Assembly (NCBI RefSeq): GCF_014642275.1
Contig: NZ_BMIM01000003.1
Span: 62,001 to 126,000 of the forward strand
Length of the DNA: 64,000 nt
Direction: 5' to 3'
DNA from: Flavobacterium lutivivi
GTDB lineage: Bacteria; Bacteroidota; Bacteroidia; Flavobacteriales; Flavobacteriaceae
Below the pieces are notes generated by a model. It was not told the DNA's origin, ran no database searches, and worked only from the letters and a program-made list of their open reading frames with translations. Shown here in pieces: positions 41,846 to 50,960 of this stretch; positions within the stretch are counted from its first letter, which is position 1; every line of letters starts with the position of its first letter. A program made the translations under genes and the position numbers.

Positions 41846-44278
41846 ATGATCAAAAATTGGTTACATATATTTATTTTCAATATCAAAAGCAACAAATTGT
41901 TTACTGCGCTAAATATTCTTGGATTGAGTATTGGAATTGCAGGATTGATATTTGCTATTTTATATTGGAACGACGAACACAGCTACAACGATTGGAATCC
42001 TGAGAAAGACAAAGTTTTTCAATCTGTTAGCAAAGTTGCTCCAGAGACATTTTGGGCTAGTAATGTTGCAGGATATATTCCTTATTTCAAAAATTCTTTT
42101 CCAGAGTTAGAATCCTACTGTTATTTAGATAATTGGTATTATGAAGAAATCATTCAGTATAAGAATAAAAAAGAAATAGTAAAAATAACCGATGCGCAAA
42201 GCACATTTTTTGAGTTTTTCCCTTTTACGTTTATTAAAGGAACACCAAAAACGGCTATAAAAGACGAATCGAGTATTGCTATTTCTGAAGAAACTGCTAA
42301 TAGGCTTTTTGGTTCAGAAGATCCAATGGGGAAACAGGTTAGATATTCTGGTAGGCAACTTATTGTTAGAGGTGTTTATAGAATTCCCGGAAATTCGTCT
42401 ATGGCACCAATGGCAGTTACAAACTTAATTGAGCCAAAACTGAAAGAGAACTTGCAACAATGGGGAAATTTTAACCATGGATTATTGTTAAAGCTCAAAA
42501 ACCCCAACGATACCAATAAAGTAATTGCTCGAATGGAAAAAATACTATTCGAAAACAGAGTTGTCAAATGGGCAAAAGACGAAGGATTAACGGTAGATGA
42601 ATGGTTGAAAAAAAATGGACAAGAAAGCACAAGCATTATTTTGGAACCATTAGCAACAGCTCGTTTACATTCAATTGTAGAAGGATATGCAGAGTCTAGA
42701 GGGAATTATCAGTTTTTGTTAATTATGGTTGGTCTATCAATACTTATTTTGACATTGTCTATTTTCAATTATGTAAATCTTGCAACGGCAAGTGCCATAA
42801 AAAGAGCAAAAGAAGTAGGTGTTAGAAAAATTATTGGTGCTACAAGAACGAATATTATTTGGCAATTCATTTTTGAAACTACTTTGATAGCATTGTTTTC
42901 AATTTTACTTTCGTTAGTCATAGTCGAGTTATCGTTACCTTATTATAATGATTTTCTAAGCAAAAAACTCCTAATACATGGAGAACAGTTCTATCTCCAA
43001 TTGATTCTGATATTTTTTATAACTGTAGCACTTGCAGGTATTTTTCCAGCCATTTATGTGTCCAATTTTGAGACACTAAAAGTTTTGAAAGGTAACTTCG
43101 GTAGAAGTAAAAGTGGTGTTTGGCTTCGCAACGGAATGTTAGTTTTACAGTTTTCAATTGCAACTTTTTTTATAATAGGTTCATATATCGTTTATGAACA
43201 AGTAAAATATTTAAGCAGTAAAGACTTAGGTTTTAAAGGAGATCAAATTGTCTCTGTAAGATACAGAAATAATTATGATTGGAAGGAAAAAGATTATACT
43301 CAAAAATTATACAACCGCTACCAGACTATTAAAAGTGAATTCTCAAAAATTAAAGGAGTTCAAGAAGTTTCTACAGGTTCATTTACTTTTGGTTCGGGTT
43401 CGGGTTCATCATCAAGTTTTAATTATAAGGACATAACCATTCAAGGGCAAAATATGGGAATTGATTTTGGCATGCTCGAAATGATGAAAATTCCACTAAA
43501 AGAAGGTCGTTATCTTTCCGAAAAATTTGCATCAGATACTATAAACACGATGTTGATTAACGAAACTGCTATGAGAATGATGAAAGAGAAAAACCCTGTT
43601 GGTAAAGAAATTGACTGGAATGGCAATAAACTCAAAATTGTTGGTGTAGTAAAAGATTTTAGTCTCTATAGTCCTCAAGCAGAAATTCCACCAATGGTTT
43701 TCTTCCATTTCAAAACAATTGATTGGATACTTGGTAATGTCAATAAAATCTATTTCAGAACAGACTCTAGTAACATGGAACAAACGCTTGCTGAAGTAGA
43801 GAAATTTTGGGTAAAAAAAGTTGATACAGAATATCCTTTTAGCTATGACTTTGTTGATAAAGCTTATGCCAGAACCTATGAAAATTATGTGAAGCAAAAA
43901 AATCTATTTTCACTTCTCAATGTTATAGTAATTCTCATTGCACTGTTTGGGTTATTCTCCTTGGCATCCTTTTCTATCCAACGAAGAATGAAAGAAATAG
44001 CGATTAGAAAAACACTTGGAGCAGAAACAAAAGTCTTGCTCAAAGAATTATCAAAGCAATATGTGATATTTTGTATCGTTGGTTTTTTAATTGCGTTGTT
44101 CCCAGTTTATTATTTACTTGATAAATGGCTCGAAAACTTTGCTTTCAGAATAGATATAAGCCTGATACCGTTCATAATTGGATTTATAATTCTATTGATT
44201 TTAACGTTAATTGTTGTGCTTTCTAGAGCTTATCAAGCAACTAGAGTTAATGTTTTGAAGTATTTGAAATATGAATAA
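41846..44278 (+). CDS. MacB-like ABC transporter permease
   Basis: This 810-aa permease has an N-terminal membrane segment (about residues 20-40), a periplasmic MacB domain, an FtsX-type segment cluster (about 285-430, AIKRAKEVGVRKIIGATRTNI), a second periplasmic domain and a second FtsX cluster (about 680-805, RRMKEIAIRKTLGAETKVL). This double-unit form is standard in Bacteroidetes and allows it to work as a monomer or dimer. Its stop overlaps the TolC-family start by 8 bases. Confidence 0.94.
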   Translation: MIKNWLHIFIFNIKSNKLFTALNILGLSIGIAGLIFAILYWNDEHSYNDWNPEKDKVFQSVSKVAPETFWASNVAGYIPYFKNSFPELESYCYLDNWYYEEIIQYKNKKEIVKITDAQSTFFEFFPFTFIKGTPKTAIKDESSIAISEETANRLFGSEDPMGKQVRYSGRQLIVRGVYRIPGNSSMAPMAVTNLIEPKLKENLQQWGNFNHGLLLKLKNPNDTNKVIARMEKILFENRVVKWAKDEGLTVDEWLKKNGQESTSIILEPLATARLHSIVEGYAESRGNYQFLLIMVGLSILILTLSIFNYVNLATASAIKRAKEVGVRKIIGATRTNIIWQFIFETTLIALFSILLSLVIVELSLPYYNDFLSKKLLIHGEQFYLQLILIFFITVALAGIFPAIYVSNFETLKVLKGNFGRSKSGVWLRNGMLVLQFSIATFFIIGSYIVYEQVKYLSSKDLGFKGDQIVSVRYRNNYDWKEKDYTQKLYNRYQTIKSEFSKIKGVQEVSTGSFTFGSGSGSSSSFNYKDITIQGQNMGIDFGMLEMMKIPLKEGRYLSEKFASDTINTMLINETAMRMMKEKNPVGKEIDWNGNKLKIVGVVKDFSLYSPQAEIPPMVFFHFKTIDWILGNVNKIYFRTDSSNMEQTLAEVEKFWVKKVDTEYPFSYDFVDKAYARTYENYVKQKNLFSLLNVIVILIALFGLFSLASFSIQRRMKEIAIRKTLGAETKVLLKELSKQYVIFCIVGFLIALFPVYYLLDKWLENFAFRIDISLIPFIIGFIILLILTLIVVLSRAYQATRVNVLKYLKYE

Positions 44279-45569
44279 AAAATCTTTTTTAATCGTTTGC
44301 CTGTATACGATTTGTATGGCTGCAATAGGTCAAGAAAATTCTTGGCCTTTGCAGAAATGCATTGAATCTGGAATGAAAAACTCGATTGAAATAAAAATCA
44401 GTCAACTTGAAGTAAAAAAATCTCAAAAGCTTCATAATTCAGTAGCCAATCAATTGTTGCCATCGATAAGTTTTACTGGAAATCAGAGTTATAATTTTGG
44501 TTCTACGATTGATCCAGCTACAAATGGTAGAGTAAGTTCAAACATTCAAAACGATAATTTTTATTTGAATGCTCAAATGAATTTGATTGATTTCAGAGCT
44601 TTTGCCAATGCACAAAAAACAAAAATAAATACCGAAAAATCTAAAGCTGATTTAGCGGTGATTGAAAATGAATACCAACTTCAAATTTTAGAAAGTTACT
44701 ATCAAGCTTTGTTTACTCAGGAATTGCTAAAAATTCAGAAAGAGCAATTTAAAAACGCGGAATTCAATTTTAGTAGAATAGAAAAAGAAGTAGAAATTGG
44801 GAGCAAACCCAAAAGCGATTTGTATGATATGCAATTGAGTTTTGCACAAGAAGAAATGAAAATTATGCAAACAGAGCAATTGCTTCTTATCCAAAAAAAA
44901 CAACTTTTTCAATTAATCAATGTTACCGATGTTTCAACAAATGAAGTTGTTCTAGAGTTTCCAATAAGCACCAACTCAATCGAGAGTTCTTTTGAAAACA
45001 ACCCAAAAATAATTGCCGCAAAACTTAGTTATAAAAGCTCTTTAACCGATATAAAAATGGAAAGAGCAAATAACCTACCATCACTAACAGCTTACTACGG
45101 ACTTTCAACATTTTATTACAAACCATTAAACCAGCCCACAGCAATTGTAGATGATTTTAATAAGCAGGTTGGTGATAACAAAAATCAACAGGTTGGTGTG
45201 CAGTTAAATGTGCCTATTTTCAATGGTTTTAGTACCAGCAAAAGGATTTCGGCTAGCAAAATTGAAACTGAAAAATCTAAATGGTTAATGGAACAAGAAA
45301 AAATAAAAGTAAAAAATCAAATTGATATAGAAATTCAAAATAAATCAAATTATGAGCAATTAGATAAAAAACTTGCAGAACTCAAGACCTATGCAAATAC
45401 TTCTTTTAGAACTTCGCAATCCAAATTTGTTTCAGGAATTATCGATGCTTATATTTTCTCTTCTGTTAAAAATCAGTTGCTTTCAGCCGAATATGATTTG
45501 CTCAAAAATCAATTGCAGATTCAGTTTACCATCAATAAAATAAAATTAATTCAAGGAAAAGAATTATAA
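44271..45569 (+). CDS. TolC-family outer-membrane efflux protein
   Basis: This 432-aa protein has a signal peptide (about residues 1-21), two repeated OEP domains with helical segments (about 25-210 and 225-430), and the QLLPSISFTGNQSYNFG-type motif of the family. It would form the outer-membrane duct of the tripartite exporter. It is last in the operon and starts inside the permease gene. Confidence 0.93.
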   Translation: MNKKSFLIVCLYTICMAAIGQENSWPLQKCIESGMKNSIEIKISQLEVKKSQKLHNSVANQLLPSISFTGNQSYNFGSTIDPATNGRVSSNIQNDNFYLNAQMNLIDFRAFANAQKTKINTEKSKADLAVIENEYQLQILESYYQALFTQELLKIQKEQFKNAEFNFSRIEKEVEIGSKPKSDLYDMQLSFAQEEMKIMQTEQLLLIQKKQLFQLINVTDVSTNEVVLEFPISTNSIESSFENNPKIIAAKLSYKSSLTDIKMERANNLPSLTAYYGLSTFYYKPLNQPTAIVDDFNKQVGDNKNQQVGVQLNVPIFNGFSTSKRISASKIETEKSKWLMEQEKIKVKNQIDIEIQNKSNYEQLDKKLAELKTYANTSFRTSQSKFVSGIIDAYIFSSVKNQLLSAEYDLLKNQLQIQFTINKIKLIQGKEL

Positions 45570-45633
45570 AGTTTTACTGATTACTCTATAAACATTTTCA
45601 ATCCTTTAGGGAATATTTCCAAACATTTCATAT

Positions 45634-45641
45634 TATCTTTG
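45634..45641 (+). promoter_or_regulatory. Candidate -7 element for the Mrp gene
   Basis: TATCTTTG matches TAnnTTTG, 63 bases before the Mrp ATG. Confidence 0.45.
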
Positions 45642-45704
45642 CAATCTAAAATTAGTTTAAATAAAAGCTACGAGTTTTAGACACATAAAATTTTAAATTC
45701 AAAG

Positions 45705-46835
45705 ATGAAATTAGATAGAAAAGAAATTCTAAAAGCATTAGAAACGATTACTATTGCTGGTGAAGGTAAAAATATGGTGGAAAGTGGTGCTGTAAAAAAC
45801 GTGCTCACTTTTGGTGATGAAGTTGTTGTTGATTTAGTAATTTCTACACCAGCAATGCACATTAAAAAACGTGCAGAAGATGATATCAAAAAGTTAATTC
45901 ACGAACAGTTTTCTCCAGAAATCAACGTTAAGGTCAATATAAAAGTTGAAACTCCCGAAAATCCAAATCAGATAAAAGGTAAAGCAATTCCAGGAATTTC
46001 AAATATAATCGCTGTTGCTTCAGGCAAAGGTGGTGTTGGTAAATCTACCGTTACGGCAAATCTTGCAGTTACTCTAGCAAAAATGGGTTTTAAAGTAGGT
46101 GTTCTAGATGCTGATATTTATGGTCCAAGCATGCCAATAATGTTTGACGTAGAAACAGAAAAACCTATTTCTATAGAAGTTGATGGAAAATCAAAAATGA
46201 AACCAATAGAAAGTTATGAAATAAAATTACTTTCCATAGGATTTTTTACATCACCAAGTCAAGCTGTTATTTGGCGTGGACCAATGGCTGCAAAAGCATT
46301 AAACCAAATGATTTTTGATGCCGCTTGGGGTGAATTAGATTTCATGTTAATCGACTTACCTCCAGGAACTGGTGATATTCACCTTTCTATCATGCAATCA
46401 TTACCAGTAACTGGCGCAGTGGTTGTAAGTACACCACAAGCAGTTGCACTTGCCGATGCCAAAAAAGGTGTTGCGATGTTTATGAGCGATGCTATAAATG
46501 TTCCCGTTTTAGGAATTATAGAAAACATGGCATATTTCACTCCAGAAGAATTGCCAAATAATAAATACTATATCTTCGGGAAAGAAGGTGCAAAAAACCT
46601 TTCAGAAGATTTACAAGTTCCATTTTTAGGAGAAGTTCCGTTGGTGCAAAGCATACGTGAAGCTGGAGATTATGGTCGTCCGGCAGCATTACAAACCGCA
46701 TCACCATTAGAAAAAACATTTGAAGAAATAGCTCGAAATGTAGTTGAAGAAGTCGTAAAAAGAAACGATAATCTTCCACCAACTGAAGCAATAAAAATAA
46801 CAACAATGGCAGGATGTTCTGCTGTGAAGAAATAG
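45705..46835 (+). CDS. mrp: Mrp/NBP35-type Fe-S cluster carrier ATPase
   Basis: This 376-aa protein has an N-terminal MIP18-like (FeS assembly) domain (about residues 1-90) and a P-loop ATPase with the deviant Walker A ASGKGGVGKSTV (about 105-116), then DADIYGPSMPIM. It is the ApbC/Mrp family that loads or transfers Fe-S clusters. The following NifU-type gene fits. The C-terminus ends in MAGCSAVKK with one Cys. Confidence 0.93.
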   Translation: MKLDRKEILKALETITIAGEGKNMVESGAVKNVLTFGDEVVVDLVISTPAMHIKKRAEDDIKKLIHEQFSPEINVKVNIKVETPENPNQIKGKAIPGISNIIAVASGKGGVGKSTVTANLAVTLAKMGFKVGVLDADIYGPSMPIMFDVETEKPISIEVDGKSKMKPIESYEIKLLSIGFFTSPSQAVIWRGPMAAKALNQMIFDAAWGELDFMLIDLPPGTGDIHLSIMQSLPVTGAVVVSTPQAVALADAKKGVAMFMSDAINVPVLGIIENMAYFTPEELPNNKYYIFGKEGAKNLSEDLQVPFLGEVPLVQSIREAGDYGRPAALQTASPLEKTFEEIARNVVEEVVKRNDNLPPTEAIKITTMAGCSAVKK

Positions 46836-46839
46836 TAAT

Positions 46840-46898
46840 CAGTTTACAGTGGCAGTTAGCAGTTCATTTATAGAACTCAAAACTGCGACTGAAAACTG
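46840..46898. repeat. Inverted repeat with CAGTT core, Mrp-NifU spacer
   Basis: 26-bp arms (46840-46865 and 46873-46898) are inverted copies with several mismatches around a 7-base loop. The right arm runs into a perfect 13-bp tandem repeat, AACTGCGACTGAA twice (46881-46906), 11 bases before the NifU ATG. Confidence 0.65.
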
Positions 46899-46917
46899 CG
46901 ACTGAAAACTTAAAAAA

Positions 46918-47157
46918 ATGACAAACGAAGAGTTAACATTAAATATCGAAAAAGCATTAGAAGAAATTAGACCTTTTTTGAATTCTGATGGTGGAGATAT
47001 TCAATTAGTTTCTATTGAAGATGAAAAACATGTAAAAGTGCGTTTTGAAGGTGCTTGTAATAGTTGTAGCATCAACCAAATGACGCTTAAAGCTGGAGTT
47101 GAAACAACCATAAAAAAATATGCACCACAAATCGAGACAGTTCAAAATGTGATTTGA
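46918..47157 (+). CDS. NifU C-terminal domain protein
   Basis: This 79-aa protein is a stand-alone NifU C-terminal domain. The cluster-binding CxxC is in GACNSCSI (about residues 44-51) and the N-terminus has ALEEIRPFLNSDGGDIQLV, the family signature. It carries a 4Fe-4S cluster to target proteins. It follows the Mrp gene, probably as part of the same Fe-S handling unit. Confidence 0.95.
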   Translation: MTNEELTLNIEKALEEIRPFLNSDGGDIQLVSIEDEKHVKVRFEGACNSCSINQMTLKAGVETTIKKYAPQIETVQNVI

Positions 47158-47276
47158 TGAGCTTAAATGATATTTATCATTTTATAAAAAATCATAATCA
47201 TCAACCTTTGAACTCTGTAACAAAAGTAGCTTGACAGATTTGAGCTTATCATTAGTTTTGCTATAAAATTTCATAT

Positions 47277-48329
47277 ATGATAGAAACAGATATACTTATT
47301 ATAGGCGCTGGACCAACAGGACTTTTTGCTGTTTTTGAGGCAGGATTATTACAATTAAAATGTCATATTATTGATGCACTTCCGCAACCTGGAGGACAAT
47401 TGGCAGAATTGTATCCAAAAAAACCAATTTTTGATATTCCAGGTTATCCCGAAGTTTTAGCAGGTGATTTAGTAACCAATTTGATGGAACAAATAAAGCA
47501 GTTCCAACCAGGATTTACCTTGGCTGAAACCGCACAAACTATAGATAAACTAGAAGACGGAACTTTTATCGTTACTACCAATAAAGGAACAAAACATCAC
47601 GCAAAAGCGGTTGCGATTGCTGGAGGTTTAGGAACATTTGAACCTAGAAAACCAGCCATTGAGAACATTGCTTTCTACGAAGAAAAAGGCGTTGAATATT
47701 TTGTCAAAGATCCAGAGCTATTTAGAGATAAGAATATTGTAATTGCTGGTGGTGGAGATTCTGCTTTAGATTGGAGCATTTTCCTTTCAAACGTAGCAAA
47801 ATCTGTAACATTGGTTCACAGAAGAAACGAATTCCGTGGTGCTTTAGATTCTGTTGAAAAAGTACAAGAATTGAAAAAATTGGGAAAAATCAATTTGATT
47901 ACACCAGCAGAAGTAGTCGCCATCAATGGAAAAGATCATGTAGAAAGTATAGTTTTAGAAAACGAAGGTGTTCAACAAGTTTTTGAAACCGATTATTTTA
48001 TTCCACTTTTTGGGCTAACACCAAAACTTGGACCAATTGCCAATTGGGGATTAGAGATTGAGAAAAACGCCATTAAAGTAAACAATGCTTTAGATTATCA
48101 AACCAATATTGACGGTATTTATGCTATTGGCGATGTAAATATTTATCCAGGTAAATTGAAGTTAATTTTGTGTGGCTTCCATGAAGCTACTCTAATGTGT
48201 CAAAGTGTTTATAACAGAATCAACCCAGGTAAAAAATATGTGTTAAAATATACTACAGTTTCGGGTGTTGATGGTTTTGATGGAACGCGAAAAGAAGCTG
48301 AAAAAGCCGTAGTAAAATCGATTGAATAA
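47277..48329 (+). CDS. Ferredoxin-NADP reductase (thioredoxin-reductase-like)
   Basis: This 350-aa FAD/NAD(P) enzyme has the FAD fold IIGAGPTGLFAVFEAG (residues 6-21), PGGQLAELYPKKPIFDIPG (about 38-56), an NADP fold IAGGGDSALDWSIF (about 158-171) and AIGDVNIYPGKLKLI near the end. There is no CxxC, unlike thioredoxin reductase, so it is the YumC/TrxR-like FNR type. Its stop overlaps the ferredoxin ATG (TAATG), making the likely redox partner co-translated. Confidence 0.95.
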   Translation: MIETDILIIGAGPTGLFAVFEAGLLQLKCHIIDALPQPGGQLAELYPKKPIFDIPGYPEVLAGDLVTNLMEQIKQFQPGFTLAETAQTIDKLEDGTFIVTTNKGTKHHAKAVAIAGGLGTFEPRKPAIENIAFYEEKGVEYFVKDPELFRDKNIVIAGGGDSALDWSIFLSNVAKSVTLVHRRNEFRGALDSVEKVQELKKLGKINLITPAEVVAINGKDHVESIVLENEGVQQVFETDYFIPLFGLTPKLGPIANWGLEIEKNAIKVNNALDYQTNIDGIYAIGDVNIYPGKLKLILCGFHEATLMCQSVYNRINPGKKYVLKYTTVSGVDGFDGTRKEAEKAVVKSIE

Positions 48330-48661
48330 TGGCTCAAGATATCACTGTTAAAATAACGGATAGAGAAGGAATAACTCATGAAGTTCAAGCGCCAACGGAC
48401 ATGAACATGAACATCATGGAATTGGTTCGAGCTTATGAACTTGTTCCCGAAGGAACTATTGGTATTTGTGGTGGAATGGCGATGTGTGCATCTTGTCAAT
48501 GTTATGTTTTAAATGACGTTTCGCTTCCAGAAAAAAATCCCGATGAAGAAGCCATGCTTTGGGAAGCATTCAATGTAAAAGAAAACTCTCGACTTGGTTG
48601 TCAAATTCACATTACTGAAGATATTGATGGATTGGAGATAGAATTAGCACCTTTTGAATAA
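48329..48661 (+). CDS. 2Fe-2S ferredoxin
   Basis: This 110-aa adrenodoxin-like ferredoxin has the cluster Cys in CGGMAMCASCQC (about residues 50-61; C-x5-C-x2-C) and GCQIHI near residue 91. It is translationally coupled to the ferredoxin reductase upstream and ends flush against the convergent LytTR gene (no spacer). Confidence 0.95.
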   Translation: MAQDITVKITDREGITHEVQAPTDMNMNIMELVRAYELVPEGTIGICGGMAMCASCQCYVLNDVSLPEKNPDEEAMLWEAFNVKENSRLGCQIHITEDIDGLEIELAPFE

Positions 48662-49348
48662 TTATTTCTGAAAAAGATTTTGTACATCTTCTCTAAAAGT
48701 ATCGCCAATTGGAATTGAAACTTCATCTATCAAGATGCTTTTGTTTTGTATTGTCTTTACTTTTTTAATAGGTACTATAAACGACCTATGAACCCTAATA
48801 AATAAGTTTTCGGGCAACTTTGATATTATGTTTTTCATTGAAAAACGAGCCACAATTTTTGTTTTGTTTTCTAGATGAATTTGAATATAATCATCAAGTC
48901 CTTCAATGTATTTTATATCTTCATATTCTATTCGATACAATTTATAATCGGCTCTAATCATCAAGTGGGTTTGAGCGTTTGTCATGTGTCGAAACTGATA
49001 TTCATTGCGGACTTTTTGAACAGCAGTTTCAAATCTCTCGAACGAAAAAGGTTTCAAAAGATAGTCGGTTGCATTAAGATTAAATCCTTCAACGGCATAT
49101 TCGCTAAAAGCAGTAGTGAAAATAACCATTATGTCTTTTTCCAAAAGCTTATAAAAATCAATACCGTTTTTATTTGGCATTTGAATATCGAGAAAAATTA
49201 AATCAACAGGATAATTATTGATGTATTTCTGAGCTTCATTTTGTTTGGTAAAAGTCTTTTCTAGTTTGATAAAATCAATTTTTTCACAGAAATGATTTAT
49301 AACCTGTAAAGCAAGAGGTTCATCATCAATGGCAATAGCATGTATCAT
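48662..49348 (-). CDS. LytTR-family response regulator
   Basis: This 228-aa regulator has a receiver domain (about residues 1-115; Asp in LIFLDIQMPNKNG, FTTAFSEYAVEGF, KPFS) and a LytTR DNA-binding domain (about 125-226, FIRVHRSFIVPIKKV). Its start overlaps the LytS-like kinase stop by four bases (ATGA). The pair is divergent from the VTC/DUF4956 operon. Confidence 0.95.
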   Translation of the reverse strand: MIHAIAIDDEPLALQVINHFCEKIDFIKLEKTFTKQNEAQKYINNYPVDLIFLDIQMPNKNGIDFYKLLEKDIMVIFTTAFSEYAVEGFNLNATDYLLKPFSFERFETAVQKVRNEYQFRHMTNAQTHLMIRADYKLYRIEYEDIKYIEGLDDYIQIHLENKTKIVARFSMKNIISKLPENLFIRVHRSFIVPIKKVKTIQNKSILIDEVSIPIGDTFREDVQNLFQK

Positions 49349-50367
49349 GTCAAATCAATTTTCAAGGTTACATCATATTTTTTTTCGCTTTCATGAATAG
49401 TCAATTCATGTTTTTCAGGATAAATGATTTCTAATCTTTTTTTGGTGTTTCTTAATCCTTCTTCTGTTTTCGAAGTTTCATCTACTGTTGTGTTTACTAT
49501 TGAGTTTTCTACTTCTAATGTAATGTATTTTTCATCGGTTTCAATTGATATGTGGATAAAAGAATCTTCGTCAGGATTGATACCATATTTGAAAGCATTT
49601 TCTATAAAAGGAATTAAAATTAATGGAGCTATCGACTTGTTCAATAATTGACCTTTTATTTCATACTTGAAGTTTACACTTTCGTCTAGTCTAATTTTTT
49701 GTAGCTGAATATAATCGCTTATATAATTTATCTCTTTTTCGAGTGTAACAAATTCTTGCGAACTTTCTGTTACCACATACCGCATTATTCCAGACAATTT
49801 GAGTACCGCAACTGGAGCTAAATCAGATTTTTGAATAGTCAATGCATACAGGCTATTGAGTGTGTTAAAAAGGAAATGTGGATTTATCTGTGCTTTAAGA
49901 TAGGATATTTCAGCAACCTGTTTTTCGTTTTTCAAATCATCATACCTTTTATTAAGTTTTATCAAAAATGATATAACAATTACTAGAACAAACTGAATTA
50001 AACCTTCTTTTATAAAGTGAAAACCAAATTTTGATGGTTCCATTCTATTCCTTGAAAAAGCATTTGGTCTGTGCATTTCAAAAGGAAAAAAATAATCGGG
50101 AACTTTGAGTATAACAATTAGAAAGAGTAATATAAAAATAAGATAAATGAATTTTTTGTCTTTGAAATAAAAATTGGGCAGCAGAATGTAATGATTGATA
50201 TAGAAAAAAATTAGTAATAAAAATTGAAGGCAAAAGTTATTTAGAAAAGGAGTTATTATCCATAAATTTTTACCTGTATTGAAATCGGGTGACGAAAAAA
50301 TGGGAAAACTTAGGAAAGCAATACTTCCTAAAATATGAATTAATATATTTCTATTGTTTACCGACAT
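49345..50367 (-). CDS. LytS/YehU-type sensor histidine kinase
   Basis: This 340-aa kinase has four hydrophobic segments (about residues 8-130) and the His_kinase motif LKAQINPHFLFNTLNSLYAL (phosphoacceptor His, about residue 153), then an ATPase end with PLILIPFIENAFKYGI (N-box). It is the family that pairs with LytTR regulators. Its promoter faces the VTC operon. Confidence 0.93.
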   Translation of the reverse strand: MSVNNRNILIHILGSIAFLSFPIFSSPDFNTGKNLWIITPFLNNFCLQFLLLIFFYINHYILLPNFYFKDKKFIYLIFILLFLIVILKVPDYFFPFEMHRPNAFSRNRMEPSKFGFHFIKEGLIQFVLVIVISFLIKLNKRYDDLKNEKQVAEISYLKAQINPHFLFNTLNSLYALTIQKSDLAPVAVLKLSGIMRYVVTESSQEFVTLEKEINYISDYIQLQKIRLDESVNFKYEIKGQLLNKSIAPLILIPFIENAFKYGINPDEDSFIHISIETDEKYITLEVENSIVNTTVDETSKTEEGLRNTKKRLEIIYPEKHELTIHESEKKYDVTLKIDLT

Positions 50368-50383
50368 AGTATTATTCTTTATT

Positions 50384-50417
50384 CAAATGTATGTGATTTA
50401 ACAATTTCAACGACAAA
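50384..50417 (-). promoter_or_regulatory. Promoter of the LytS/LytTR operon
   Basis: On the minus strand TTTG (50417-50414), 22 bases, then TACATTTG (50391-50384) matches the Flavobacterium consensus. It ends 16 bases before the kinase ATG. Confidence 0.6.
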
Positions 50418-50515
50418 AAAGAGGTTAATTCATACAAGATGTAGGTAAAAAAAAACTGATTATCTATAAAAAGGTGTATTTTACCTATTTTATTTTTTAC
50501 CCTTTAGCTAATAAT

Positions 50516-50523
50516 TAACTTTG
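50516..50523 (+). promoter_or_regulatory. Candidate -7 element for the VTC/DUF4956 operon
   Basis: TAACTTTG matches TAnnTTTG, 39 bases before the lipoprotein ATG. Confidence 0.45.
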
Positions 50524-50562
50524 TGTTAAATTTTTGTAAATAGTCATTAAATAAATAGAATC

Positions 50563-50952
50563 ATGTTAAAGAAAATTTTAGGATTATTATTAGTTGTAGT
50601 TTTTAGTTTAAGCTCATGTTCTCACGATGAAGGATATGGAGGTTCTGCAACTATTAAAGGTAAAGTATATGGATTAGATTTTAATTCAAGCGGAACACTA
50701 GTAGGTCAAGGCTACATTGGTGGATATAAAGTTTACATCAGTAAACATGGAAATACCAATTATTTTGACAGAGTAGATACTGCTTATGATGGATCTTTCA
50801 CTTTCAAGTATTTATACAAAGGAACTTATGATGTTTGGGTTTTTGGAGATTGTGACAGTTGTCAATGGGATCAAATCTATGTATTAAAAACGATTACTGT
50901 AGGTTCAAAAAATGCTGTTGTTGAAACAGAAGATTTTGTAGTTTCATTTTAA
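50563..50952 (+). CDS. Small lipoprotein with carboxypeptidase-regulatory-like fold
   Basis: This 129-aa protein has a lipoprotein signal (MLKKILGLLLVVVFSLSSC; Cys19) followed by SHDEG, an acidic stretch that may direct it to the cell surface. The body has ATIKGKVYGLDFN and DRVDTAYDGSFTFKYLYKGTYDVWVFG, the pattern of a beta-sandwich carboxypeptidase-regulatory or SdrD-B-like domain, and a CDSC motif. It heads the VTC/DUF4956/DUF2490 operon, 8 bases before the VTC gene. Confidence 0.8.
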   Translation: MLKKILGLLLVVVFSLSSCSHDEGYGGSATIKGKVYGLDFNSSGTLVGQGYIGGYKVYISKHGNTNYFDRVDTAYDGSFTFKYLYKGTYDVWVFGDCDSCQWDQIYVLKTITVGSKNAVVETEDFVVSF

Positions 50953-50960
50953 TATAAATC

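Noticed and set aside
46881-46906. Tandem repeat considered as CRISPR
   Set aside because: The units are adjacent with no spacers and only two copies are present; no cas genes are nearby.
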